Positions 1 to 8,913 of a DNA stretch of 64,000 bases are shown piece by piece. A program made the translations under genes and the position numbers. The DNA is from Rivularia sp. PCC 7116 (GTDB lineage Bacteria; Cyanobacteriota; Cyanobacteriia; Cyanobacteriales; Nostocaceae). Positions within the stretch are counted from its first letter, which is position 1, and the number at the start of each line of letters is the position of its first letter. The DNA is taken from contig NC_019678.1 in the NCBI RefSeq assembly GCF_000316665.1, positions 1,984,001-2,048,000 on the forward strand, read 5' to 3'. The notes under the pieces are model-generated. The model was given only the letters and a program-made list of their open reading frames with translations. It searched no databases and was not told the DNA's origin.

Positions 1-732
1 TAAAGTAACAGATGCCCCCACTTCTTGTTCGCCGCCAATTACAGGAGTGGGTGCAGCTTCTGCCATTGCTGCTGTAGGTGCACTTCTTCTATACATTACA
101 GGTTCTGGCATTGAAGCATTATTAACTTGAATATTAACTATTTCTTTTGCTGTAAAACCCAAACTAGAGAAAACAGCATTAGCTTGTTTCTGAGCGTCTT
201 GAGTTGCTTCTTTTAATGCTTGTTGGCGTGCTTGAGTAATTTCTTCTTCAGTAGCTACAAATCTAATGCTATTAATTCGTGTCGCACCAGCTTTTATGGT
301 TTCATCTAATAATTTGCCAGCTTTATCCGTTGGAATGCGAAAACTTACGGTGTTGGTAGCTTCGTATCCCTGAAGTTTTCGTACATTATCCTTGTAGCTG
401 TATGTAGGATTTAGTCTAATACCAGTAGTTTGTAATTTATCTACATTTCGCGATTTGAGTAATGCGACTACAGCATTGGACTTACGAGCTGCTTCTTGCT
501 GCACGACATTAGCAGCTTTACCTTGAACCTGAACGCCTAAACTCACCTTAGACAAGCTTGTAGGAATTGTCTCTGTTCCTTGTCCCGTAACAGTTAAGGT
601 TCGTAACATTACTTTTTCTTCTGCCCAACCTGGTTGAACGGAAGTAACACTGAAAAACAACGCGATAGGTAAAATTCTCCAGAATTTTTGGTAATTCTGA
701 TGTTTGGACTGCGATAATTTTATTTTATTCAT
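1..732 (-). CDS. SIMPL-domain (DUF541) secreted protein, 3' end outside window
   Basis: I translated this minus-strand frame by hand; it is open from an ATG at 732 to the window edge (244 codons, no stop seen). It starts with a basic segment and a hydrophobic stretch ending in an AxA-like site (QPGWAEEKV, about residue 37), so it is probably exported. Next comes a SIMPL pattern: LRTLTVTGQGTETIPTS, then YEATNTVSFRIP and a helix rich in Gln/Ala (ARQQALKEATQDAQKQA). SIMPL proteins are periplasmic or surface proteins without a known enzymatic reaction. The family is about 230-250 residues, so only a short C-terminus is missing. It is divergent from the EVE gene at 924. The family call is strong; the role is unknown. 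Confidence 0.85.
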   Translation of the reverse strand, partial: MNKIKLSQSKHQNYQKFWRILPIALFFSVTSVQPGWAEEKVMLRTLTVTGQGTETIPTSLSKVSLGVQVQGKAANVVQQEAARKSNAVVALLKSRNVDKLQTTGIRLNPTYSYKDNVRKLQGYEATNTVSFRIPTDKAGKLLDETIKAGATRINSIRFVATEEEITQARQQALKEATQDAQKQANAVFSSLGFTAKEIVNIQVNNASMPEPVMYRRSAPTAAMAEAAPTPVIGGEQEVGASVTL

Positions 733-923
733 AATATTTTTACCTCAAGTTAAATTATCATCTTGTGATATTCTGTTCTAGAGTATTTACTTAATTTGAA
801 TGTTCCTCTGCCGTAAAATTAGTTTTGGGCTAATAAAACGGCAACCCGCATAGAAAAAGATTTATGATTTAATTCGATTAAAAAATCATAGTCTTAATAT
901 CATATTGCGAGGACATATTATAC

Positions 924-1334
924 ATGAATTGGCTGTTAAAAACCGAACCTAACGAATACTCCTATACTGACTTAGAAAAAGAAAACACTGCGATATGGGA
1001 TGGAGTCAAAAATGCTCTGGCTCTAAAAAATATGCGTGCAATGCTTCCAGGAGAAGAAGCATTTATTTATCACACTGGTAAAGAGCGGAGGATTATAGGA
1101 ATTGCAAAGGTTGCGAGTATTGCATATCCAGATCCGAAATTAAACGATCTAAAAAGACTGGTTGTAGATATACGAGCCGAGCGAAAATTACCCGAGCCTG
1201 TTACTCTAAAGCAAATTAAGCAAGATGAAAAATTTATAGGTTTCGACTTATTGCGATTACCAAGACTATCAATTGTTCCAGTTTCACCTCAACACTGGCA
1301 GCACTTGTTAGAGCTTGCGGGAATTAAAAGTTGA
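924..1334 (+). CDS. EVE domain-containing protein
   Basis: This 136-residue protein is a complete EVE domain, a PUA-like fold. Diagnostic segments are the start MNWLLKTEPNEYSYTDL, the WDGVKNALALKNMR segment and EEAFIYHTGKERRIIGIAKV. EVE proteins are thought to bind modified nucleobases in DNA or RNA; in bacteria some occur in defence or RNA-modification contexts, but no such partner is nearby. Length is typical of the shorter bacterial EVE proteins. Translation starts at an ATG about 15 bases after GAGGACA, a weak ribosome site. The next thing downstream is a decayed antiporter, so it appears to be a single-gene unit. Confidence 0.88.
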   Translation: MNWLLKTEPNEYSYTDLEKENTAIWDGVKNALALKNMRAMLPGEEAFIYHTGKERRIIGIAKVASIAYPDPKLNDLKRLVVDIRAERKLPEPVTLKQIKQDEKFIGFDLLRLPRLSIVPVSPQHWQHLLELAGIKS

Positions 1335-1342
1335 TATCAAGC

Positions 1343-1597
1343 TTGCTAGAAACTCACAAACATCAAGAATTATCAAAGCTGATCGTGCCGAATGCTGATT
1401 TTTTTGTTCCTGTTACTACGATTATCTATCCAAATGTTTTAATCGAACCGTTATAAGCAATCATTCCTGGTTTAATTATGCCAACTTTCCTGATTGAAGT
1501 TGCGATCGCAGGTAAAGTTATCACAGGTTTTAGTGTTTTTAATCAACCCAAATCAATCGAAATTGCGATTGGTGTGGAAATGATTCTTTTGGGTTAG
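1343..1597 (+). pseudogene. Decayed C-terminal fragment of a Kef/NhaS-type cation:proton antiporter
   Basis: One reading frame from 1343 to 1597 reads like the end of the membrane domain of cyanobacterial cation:proton antiporters: LLETHKHQELSKLIVPNADF, then VPVTTI, an in-frame TAA (1454-1456), then IIPGLIMPTFLIEVAIAGK and VITGFSVFNQP, ending at TAG after MILLG, where intact proteins continue with a PRGE-type motif. The two halves stay in frame across the stop. The N-terminal nine-tenths of the gene is absent because the EVE gene abuts it directly. I recall the family pattern from memory; no alignment was run. It is non-functional. Confidence 0.72.
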
Positions 1598-2594
1598 TGG
1601 ATGTTTAAGAGCATTGATTGCGACGCTGGAATCTTCTCTAAATCATTCAAGGGTAGTAATCTGGTAACGATAGTTACTCTAATTACCTTTAAATCGTCAT
1701 ACTCTATTACAATTTAGCTTGTCTCAACAAGCAGGTAGAAATATTTATGAAATAGAGTTAGAACCTTCAACAGTTTATTTATGTTTAGTGTTCAAAAGCT
1801 TTACCCAACCCTTACAAGAATTCCTAAAACTTGTTTTTTATTTTTTGTCCTGAGTTGATTGCCAAGCAATTGCTTTACTCTTCGCAAGGAGAAGCCAATT
1901 AAAAATACATCAACTTTCTCGTCCGATATTAATAATCGCGAATCTTATAACCTGAAATTGTGAATTGCATAAAACATGTATCATTGTGTAAAAGTAGCTA
2001 AGTATTATTACTTCAGTAAATGATTTCTGAAGCCATCTATGCTTGAGTACTTATTATACCAATGGAAACTTATGTCTCAAAATCTCCGTCCCATTAAATT
2101 GTAATTTTTAGGAGTTTTTGGATTTAGTAAGACACGATACTTGAATATTTTTTCAATTGTTGCATCTCACCGTACTATTTTAAAGCTGATAATTCAACGG
2201 GCGTGCATTGATTACCGCTTCATTTCCCCATTTGACAAATTTTTACCCATCAAAGTGTTTCTAACTAGCATTGACTGCAATAGTTAATTCTGGTTATCTC
2301 TTTGTGGGTGTAATTATTATGCTTTATACGATACGTAGAATTTGATTGCTACAACGATATACAACCAATTTGTTTCTCATGCTAGAATTTCTTGCCAACA
2401 GCTAATTGCACCGTTTTTTTACAAGCATTTTTCGCTGTGGACTTATATTAGTAAAAAATTGTCTACCTCGGCAATGCTACTGGTAACATATTTATCTTTG
2501 AGACAGTCTGAGGTTAGATAGTACGAGCAATAATTGAAACTTTTAATAGATTGATTAACCGCTATAAAGTAAATGCGACTCAGGAGAAAGCACT
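1598..2594. other. Intergenic region, about 1 kb, no gene seen
   Basis: AT-rich sequence between the antiporter remnant and the first amidase. I see no convincing reading frame, RNA gene or repeat array. The last 20 bases hold the AGGAGA ribosome site of the amidase gene. Confidence 0.5.
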
Positions 2595-4472
2595 GTGAAA
2601 CTACACTGGTTAATACCCGGGACCTTTTTAACTGTCTCCCTGTTATCGTCGCCTGCGGATGCAGCAAAACTTAAATCTTGGGATTTTGACGCGAATCAAA
2701 ATAGTCTAGAATTTAACACTGATGCTGCCGTACAACCAAAGGCGCAACTAATTTTTAACCCGACTCGTGTGGTAATTGATTTACCCGGAGTTGAATTCGG
2801 TCGTCCGCAGCTAAAAAAATCTGTAGGTGGTGCTGTTCGTTCTGTGCGTATCGGTCAATTTGACCCTAAGACCACGCGCATGGTGGTAGAATTAAGCCCC
2901 GGTTACACTCTAGACCCGAATCAAATCAAATTTGAAGGAATTAGCCCCAGTCGTTGGAGAGTCAAATTACCATCGCCGCAGCTAGAAAGGGCAAATTCTG
3001 AAGAGAAAAGCATCTACAGTGTAGTGCGAACGAGCAATACCTCACCTAGCAATACATCCAACAGCAATCAAACAGTAATTAAAACTGCTCAAGGAACCGC
3101 TCAAATAGAAAGAGTACTTCCGACTGGTGATGGTTTTTTCGTGCGTACAAGTGGTGGTAAACCTTCTGCTGTAAAAGTTAATCGCAATGGAAAAGAATTT
3201 ATCAATGTAGATATTTCTGGGGCTAGGCTATCACCTAACTTACCGCGAAATGAATTTCCGATGAATCGTTTTGGCGTAAGAGGGGTTGAATTTAAACAAT
3301 TAAACTCAACAACAGCTCGTATAATTTTGAGGGTGGACAAAAATAGTCCTAACTGGAGAGGCTCAATTAGTAGTTTTGGCGGTATAGTTTTGCTGCCGAA
3401 TGGCCCAGTTAGCAGATCGCCTATAAATAGCAATCCAAGCCCATCAGTAAATCCACCGATATCTTCGCCACCACCAGTGGCATCAATTAATAGTTCTGTA
3501 GCTGAAATTAAATCTGTAGAATTAGATAATAGCGGTAATAAATTAGTTGTTAAAGCGAACAAATCCTTATCTGGAAGCACCAGTGGATGGGATAGAACTA
3601 CTGCAATGTATCGCATCCTCATTCCCAATGCCCGTTTGGCATCTTCTGTAAAAGGTCCAAATTTTAAGCCCAACAGTTCGGTTTTACGAGTACGTATACG
3701 ACAACAAGATGCAAATACTGTTGCTATCTACATTTTGCCAGCGTCTCGGGTTAGTTTCGGTAGACTTGATGTCAGAGGCGATCGTATATCTTTACCATTA
3801 CAGCGTACTAGCGCAGTTAGACCACCAGTAATTCTGCCTCCCATTCCACAACCAAATCCAGTCGCGGGTTCCAAGCCAGTCCCGGTTCCTCCTAAGCCCA
3901 AACCAAAACCAGCGCCAAAACCGGCTCCTAGAGGGCGAGTTATTGTTATGATTGACCCCGGACATGGTGGTAAAGATCCAGGTGCAATTGGTATTGGTGG
4001 ATTACGAGAAAAGGATGTAATTTTACCTATAAGTAAGAAAGTAGCTGAAATATTGCGAAAGAATGGAGTTAATGCGGTACTCACTCGTAACAGTGACTTT
4101 TTTGTCAGCCTCAAAGGACGAGTTGTCATGGCAGAAAGACGCGATGCCGATCTATTTGTCAGCATTCATGCTAATTCTTTAGGTTTAAGTCGTCCCGATA
4201 TTAATGGTTTAGAAGTTTATTACTATAACAGTGGCAAACGATTAGCCGATGCTGTGCGTAAAGGTATTACCCGAAAAGTGAAAGTTAGAGATAGAGGAAT
4301 ACGACGAGCTAGATTTTACGTACTCCGCAAAACTTCTATGCCAGCAATTTTGGTGGAAACTGGTTACGTAACAGGCAGAGAAGATGCTGCAAAGCTAAAA
4401 CAAACTTGGTATCGAAATAAAATGGCAGAAGGCATTGCTGATGGTATTCTTAGGTACTTAAAACGTAAGTAA
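2595..4472 (+). CDS. amiC1: N-acetylmuramoyl-L-alanine amidase with AMIN domains (AmiC1-like)
   Basis: This 625-residue cell-wall amidase hydrolyses the bond between N-acetylmuramic acid and L-alanine in peptidoglycan. It has a signal peptide (residues 1-23, ending PADA), an N-terminal AMIN domain (about 25-130), a second AMIN-like segment (about 300-405), a Pro/Lys-rich linker (about 408-450) and a C-terminal Amidase_3 domain. The zinc ligands are visible as the His of DPGHGG, the Glu of LREKDV and the His of SIHANS; the catalytic Glu lies in VETGY. The start is GTG at 2595, eight bases after AGGAGA. It is followed by a full-length paralogue at 5512. Tandem amidases of this type, amiC1 and amiC2, perforate the septum for cell-cell communication in Anabaena and Nostoc. 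Assigning AmiC1 rather than AmiC2 rests on order only. Confidence 0.9.
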   Translation: MKLHWLIPGTFLTVSLLSSPADAAKLKSWDFDANQNSLEFNTDAAVQPKAQLIFNPTRVVIDLPGVEFGRPQLKKSVGGAVRSVRIGQFDPKTTRMVVELSPGYTLDPNQIKFEGISPSRWRVKLPSPQLERANSEEKSIYSVVRTSNTSPSNTSNSNQTVIKTAQGTAQIERVLPTGDGFFVRTSGGKPSAVKVNRNGKEFINVDISGARLSPNLPRNEFPMNRFGVRGVEFKQLNSTTARIILRVDKNSPNWRGSISSFGGIVLLPNGPVSRSPINSNPSPSVNPPISSPPPVASINSSVAEIKSVELDNSGNKLVVKANKSLSGSTSGWDRTTAMYRILIPNARLASSVKGPNFKPNSSVLRVRIRQQDANTVAIYILPASRVSFGRLDVRGDRISLPLQRTSAVRPPVILPPIPQPNPVAGSKPVPVPPKPKPKPAPKPAPRGRVIVMIDPGHGGKDPGAIGIGGLREKDVILPISKKVAEILRKNGVNAVLTRNSDFFVSLKGRVVMAERRDADLFVSIHANSLGLSRPDINGLEVYYYNSGKRLADAVRKGITRKVKVRDRGIRRARFYVLRKTSMPAILVETGYVTGREDAAKLKQTWYRNKMAEGIADGILRYLKRK

Positions 4473-4561
4473 AAATATAGAAATACATTTAAGTGATTCG
4501 GTAAAATTGGGTAAATTTACTCATTATAAATTGTCAGCTTAAATTGAAAAGAACGGTTATT

Positions 4562-4744
4562 ATGAGGGAATTCTTAGCTTACGAGCAAGGATTCCCTTAT
4601 TTTTATTTGTTTGCCTATCTTATTTTGGGATTGGCTTTGATCAAATCTGGTAAAAAAAGATTAAATTACAATCAGTTAATTGATGAAGATAAATTTGATT
4701 CCAATATGATTCTAGGTGGTTATTATGTAAAATGCGGTGAATAA
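4562..4744 (+). CDS. Doubtful small membrane protein
   Basis: An ATG-initiated frame of 60 codons lies between the two amidase genes. It encodes one hydrophobic segment (GFPYFYLFAYLILGLALIK) followed by a polar tail. There is no clear ribosome site and I recognise no family. It could be a real single-pass peptide or chance, and is listed only because the gap otherwise holds nothing. Confidence 0.22.
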   Translation: MREFLAYEQGFPYFYLFAYLILGLALIKSGKKRLNYNQLIDEDKFDSNMILGGYYVKCGE

Positions 4745-5511
4745 GTTCGGTATTTCGCTAATATCTATATTCGTTGCTTTCATGCCTCTTATACCTCAAA
4801 AATTTATCCTGCGGTTGAGAACAAACGATAATTGAATCATCGGCATTTTCAAATCGGCAAGCTCCTTAGTATACAGGCTTTAAATGCAGTGATGGCTGAA
4901 AATATATTTCCATTTGCCTCCATATATTGCCCAAACTAAAATATTATTTTTTGTAAACTGGGGAACAAATTCTATCAAAAACACCATCACAAATCTTCTA
5001 TAACATTCGCTTATTATCCCCATATTGAAACAACACATCTGCATTTGAATACCGAAGTCAAGTATAGTCAGAACTACTTAAATATAAATCTATTGATTAA
5101 AATCTTTATATGGAAGCAATAAGCACCTTTAGGAAAAATGTTTTTTACCAATACTGCTTATTTATTCAAAGGACAGGTCACTAACAAAAAGTTTGAGCCT
5201 TATCAAATGTTACCGATTGAATTTTACTGTCATATAAAACTTTAGCTCCGCCAGATATTGGTATAATCAAATGCTAAAAACCGTCAGAATGATGTCTTTG
5301 AGGCAGATTCAACGAAGAACTTCATGCTAAGGTTAGTGCGATTAACAATATTTTTGTTCAAGATAAATTATTCGCTACAATGCTTGCGGTATCTTCATCC
5401 AGAAATTGATAGCGACGCGACTCCGAAGTCGTTCGTAATTTAAGCATGAAGCACACTAACACTTTTACAGATTAATAGTTATCAATAAAATACCGATTAG
5501 GAGAAAACGCT
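4745..5511. other. Intergenic region between the amidase genes
   Basis: AT-rich, without a supported gene. A small hairpin of the REP-like type (CGACT-CCGA-AGTCG, 5418-5431) is present. The segment ends in the TAGGAGAAAA ribosome site of the second amidase, nearly identical to the one before the first, consistent with tandem duplication. Confidence 0.5.
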
Positions 5512-7431
5512 GTGAAAATAAACTGGTTAGTATCTGGTACTACTTTTTTTTCTGTACTAATGCTATCGTCGCCCGCTCACGGCGCGAAACTGTCTTCCTG
5601 GCGTTTTAATGCCAATCAAAATAAACTAGAATTTCAAACCGACGGTGCTGTTCAACCCCAAGCACAATTAATCTTTAATCCAACTCGTTTGGTAATCGAT
5701 CTGCCAGGAACGACATTTGGGCGACCCCAGTTAACCGAACCAGTAAGCGGTGGCGCTATTCGTTCTCTTCGTGTCGGACAATTTAACCCTCAAACAGCTC
5801 GTATAGTTGTCGAAATGCAGAAGGGGTATACTATTGACCCCACACAAGTAAAATTTGTCGGTATAACTCCTAGTAGGTGGACGGTACAGCTACCTGCACC
5901 AAAGCCCGAAGGAAATGCTGCTTCTCCTAGAGGTATTTACAGTGTAATCACTTCAACATCTAATACTGCACCACCAAAAACAATAGCTGCTAGCACTTCA
6001 AATGCAGCAACAAAAATTGAAAGCTTACAAGTTACTGGAGACGGATTCTTCCTTCGTACCAGCGGAGCGAAACCCAAAATTAAAGTAAATCGCAGCCGCG
6101 ATCGCAAAGAAATTAACGTAGATATTTCAGATGCAACTTTATCGTCAGCAGTTCAACAAGAGATATCGGTGAACAAGCATGACGTTAGCCGCATTCAATT
6201 TAGCCAAGTTGACGGCAAATCGCCAGTTCTTCGCATGACTTTACAGGTAGACAAAAACGGTCCTGATTGGAGAGCTTCAACCAGTGGTAACAATGGTTTA
6301 ATAGTTTTACCAAATCGTCTCGGAAGTAGGTTGTCTAGAAGTAATAGTTCTAGTAATTCTGAGAATTCTAGTAAAGATAATTCTAGTAACACTAGTGAAT
6401 CTGATTCTTTCCCCGTTCCAGCAGTACAAACTGCAAGAAATAGAGTCGCAACAATTCAATCTATAGAATTAGCCGCTACAGGTACTCAGTTACTAATTAG
6501 AGGAAATCAAAATCTCGAAGCTAACGGTGGCTGGGACAGAAAATCCGGCTTGTACCGTATTACAGTTAATAATGCGAAATTAGCTCCTAAAGTTAAAGGT
6601 CCTAAATTTAATGCCAGCAGCCCAGTTTTGCGAGTCAGATTGCAGCAACTTGATAATGATAGAGTCGCTATTTTTGTCCAACCTGCTTCTGGAGTTCAAA
6701 TCGGCGAACTCAATCAGCTTACTAACAGGCTTTTATCTTTAGGATTACAACGTAATCGCAGAGTTATACCCCCTACAACTTCTAGAGGTTTACCCCCCAT
6801 ATCTCGACCAATTCCCCGACCTCAAACACGTCGTCCGATTATGACTCTGCCACGAACTACATCACCAATACCAGGTTCCCGAGTTCCGTCAGGTAGAGTT
6901 TCGGTAATTATCGATCCAGGACATGGTGGTAAAGATCCAGGTGCAATTGGTAGAGGTGGTCTTAGAGAAAAAGACGTTATTTTACCTATAAGTATAAGAG
7001 TTGCACAAATTTTACAGCAAAACGGAGTGCAAGCAGTACTTACTCGCAATTCCGACTATTTTGTCAGCCTCAAAGGACGAGTAGATATGGCAGAACGAGG
7101 AAATGCCGATTTATTTGTTAGTATTCATGCTAACTCTGTAGGTTTAAGTCGTCCGGATGTCAGCGGTTTAGAAGTTTACTACTACAGTAGTGGTTATAAT
7201 CTTGCCCGCAGTGTTCGTAGCGGTATCTTAAATTCTGTAAGCGTTAGAGACAGGGGAGTACGAAAAGCCAGATTTTACGTCCTTAGAAAAACTTCGATGC
7301 CTGCAATTCTGGTGGAAACGGGTTATGTTACAGGACGGGAAGATGCAGCAAAACTTGCTTCTCCTCAATATCGAGAACAAATGGCACAGGGGATTGCTAA
7401 CGGTATTCTCAGCTACATTAGAAGAAGATAG
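5512..7431 (+). CDS. amiC2: N-acetylmuramoyl-L-alanine amidase with AMIN domains (AmiC2-like)
   Basis: A 639-residue paralogue of the preceding gene with the same layout: signal peptide (1-24, ending AHGA), AMIN domain (about 26-130), a Ser/Asn-rich spacer (about 265-300), a second AMIN-like segment (about 310-420), a Pro/Arg-rich linker and a C-terminal Amidase_3 domain. The zinc and catalytic residues are all present (DPGHGG, LREKDV, SIHANS, VETGY). The start is GTG, eight bases after TAGGAGA. The catalytic domains of the two genes are almost the same, whereas the linkers differ completely in composition. In Anabaena the downstream member of the pair is the main septal nanopore amidase; this equivalence is by position. 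Confidence 0.9.
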   Translation: MKINWLVSGTTFFSVLMLSSPAHGAKLSSWRFNANQNKLEFQTDGAVQPQAQLIFNPTRLVIDLPGTTFGRPQLTEPVSGGAIRSLRVGQFNPQTARIVVEMQKGYTIDPTQVKFVGITPSRWTVQLPAPKPEGNAASPRGIYSVITSTSNTAPPKTIAASTSNAATKIESLQVTGDGFFLRTSGAKPKIKVNRSRDRKEINVDISDATLSSAVQQEISVNKHDVSRIQFSQVDGKSPVLRMTLQVDKNGPDWRASTSGNNGLIVLPNRLGSRLSRSNSSSNSENSSKDNSSNTSESDSFPVPAVQTARNRVATIQSIELAATGTQLLIRGNQNLEANGGWDRKSGLYRITVNNAKLAPKVKGPKFNASSPVLRVRLQQLDNDRVAIFVQPASGVQIGELNQLTNRLLSLGLQRNRRVIPPTTSRGLPPISRPIPRPQTRRPIMTLPRTTSPIPGSRVPSGRVSVIIDPGHGGKDPGAIGRGGLREKDVILPISIRVAQILQQNGVQAVLTRNSDYFVSLKGRVDMAERGNADLFVSIHANSVGLSRPDVSGLEVYYYSSGYNLARSVRSGILNSVSVRDRGVRKARFYVLRKTSMPAILVETGYVTGREDAAKLASPQYREQMAQGIANGILSYIRRR

Positions 7432-7456
7432 GTGAAAAAAAGTATTATCACACAAA

Positions 7457-7505
7457 TAGCTGTATTGTAGTATATTTACTGGAATACGGCTAATTTTCGT
7501 ATTTT
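7457..7505 (+). terminator. Probable terminator of the second amidase gene
   Basis: TAGCTGTATT (7457-7466) pairs with AATACGGCTA (7483-7492), with one wobble, and is followed by a T-rich tail. It lies 25 bases after the amidase stop codon. Confidence 0.42.
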
Positions 7506-7772
7506 TGATATTATTCCTATTAAATAAAAATTTGAACAAATTTGCAATGCTAGAAGCTTGTACTTATCTAGGAAGTACATACCTTTGATATTTATAAGAT
7601 ACTTAATCGTATCGGAGATTACCTACATTTAAGTCAGAAATATAGTAAAAATTTCAGTATCTTGAAAGTTAAGATGTAAAATTCTCTTTCATATCGGATT
7701 TAGTAGTTCAAACCTTGAAGTTTCTTCTAAATCCTCCGTACAAAATTCAAAAAATATTATCAAAATCTGCCT

Positions 7773-8666
7773 GTGTTTTCATCTTCTATCTTTGAAGGCA
7801 ATCTTTACCATTTATCTCAACAAGAACCCCAACGTGCCCCCATTGGTATCTTTGATAGTGGTGTCGGTGGTTTAACGGTGCTACGGCAACTTTACGAACA
7901 GCTGCCATCCGAATCAATCATTTACTTTGGCGATACAGCTAGACTGCCTTACGGTATTCGTTCTCAAGAAGAAATTATTCAGTTTACCCGTGAAATTATC
8001 TTCTGGATGGAAAGTCAAGGGGTAAAAATAGTCATTATGGCTTGTAGTACAAGTTCGGCTTTAGCATTAGAAACAGTGCGTTGCGAATTCAAAGTACCTA
8101 TACTTGGACTTATTTTACCAGGTGCAGTTTCAGCAGTGAAAGCCGGTAAGCGTATCGGCGTAATTGCGACACCAGCCACAGCTAAAAGCAATGCCTACAA
8201 GCAAGCTATCCAAGAAATTAATAGCAATGCTCAAGTCTGGCAAGTTGGTTGTCCTGAGTTCGTTCCCCTTATCGAACAAAACCGCGTCGATGACCCTTAC
8301 ACTAAAAAGGTAGCGCGTTCTTATCTAGAACCCTTACTAGATCGGGACATTGATACTTTAGTATATGGTTGTACTCATTATCCTCACCTGGCTACTCTAC
8401 TGCGATCGCTGCTTGGTGAATCAGTTCAATTAGTAGATCCAGGAAAAAGTGTTGTTGAAGCTTGTGTTCAAGAACTAGATTTATTGGGATTGAAAAATAA
8501 TTTTCCGCCTTTACCAACTAAATTTGCTGTTAGCGGAAGTCCGCAGCAATTCGCTCAGTCTTCTGTTCAGTGGCTGGGCTGTACTCCAATAGTTGAATCA
8601 GTAAATTTAGAACATTTAGATTCTAGCCACTTTCCTCAAGATAGTGGTGGCTTAATTAGCTATTGA
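7773..8666 (+). CDS. murI: Glutamate racemase
   Basis: This enzyme interconverts L- and D-glutamate, supplying D-Glu for peptidoglycan. The protein has 297 residues including a roughly 22-residue N-terminal extension usual in Nostocales; the start is GTG at 7773. It has the family signatures GIFDSGVGGLTV, YFGDTARLPYG and VYGCTHYPHL, the last carrying the second catalytic Cys. The first catalytic Cys (residue 91) lies in ACST rather than the usual ACNT: the codon at 8046-8048 is AGT, giving Ser in place of a nearly invariant Asn near the substrate. It fits beside the two cell-wall amidases. Activity is likely, but the substitution needs checking. Confidence 0.92.
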   Translation: MFSSSIFEGNLYHLSQQEPQRAPIGIFDSGVGGLTVLRQLYEQLPSESIIYFGDTARLPYGIRSQEEIIQFTREIIFWMESQGVKIVIMACSTSSALALETVRCEFKVPILGLILPGAVSAVKAGKRIGVIATPATAKSNAYKQAIQEINSNAQVWQVGCPEFVPLIEQNRVDDPYTKKVARSYLEPLLDRDIDTLVYGCTHYPHLATLLRSLLGESVQLVDPGKSVVEACVQELDLLGLKNNFPPLPTKFAVSGSPQQFAQSSVQWLGCTPIVESVNLEHLDSSHFPQDSGGLISY

Positions 8667-8700
8667 TAGTCACAAATTTCAATAATTTAACTAAAATGCA

Positions 8701-8728
8701 ATACAGCACACCATATGGTGTGCTGTAT
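8701..8728. repeat. 28-base perfect palindrome downstream of murI
   Basis: ATACAGCACACCAT is followed immediately by its exact reverse complement. There is no loop and no T-run on either side. It lies between the convergent ends of murI and the small gene at 8758, so it could end transcription from both sides or be a protein-binding site. Confidence 0.6.
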
Positions 8729-8757
8729 ACAAATGAAAGTCAAAAATGCGCTTTGAT

Positions 8758-8913
8758 TCATTCCGCTGTATTTATAGACATCTCAGAAGAATAATCACCT
8801 TCCTTGAATGAAGAAACCGCTGTTGCCCCAGTTTTTTTTATTATTTTCTTTGCAACAGCTAAGAATACATATACAGCAAATAGATAACCAGAAGCTAAGA
8901 TAAATATCATCAT
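8758..8913 (-). CDS. Small single-pass membrane protein, unknown
   Basis: This 51-residue frame starts at tandem ATG codons. A hydrophobic helix (MMIFILASGYLFAVYVFLA) is followed by a basic stop-transfer segment (KKIIKK) and a polar, acidic tail. The layout is that of a genuine one-helix membrane peptide with a cytoplasmic tail. A GGGGGAAG stretch lies about 9 bases before the start and could be the ribosome site. I recognise no family. It is convergent with murI, with the 28-base palindrome between them. Confidence 0.45.
   Translation of the reverse strand: MMIFILASGYLFAVYVFLAVAKKIIKKTGATAVSSFKEGDYSSEMSINTAE

Noticed and set aside
2443-2667. Minus-strand frame across the start of the first amidase
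   Set aside because: It overlaps the amidase ribosome site and signal peptide and has no recognisable content.
3101-4165. Two long minus-strand frames inside amiC1
   Set aside because: They are antisense shadows of a clearly coding AMIN/Amidase_3 gene, and their Gly/Leu-rich content mirrors its codons.
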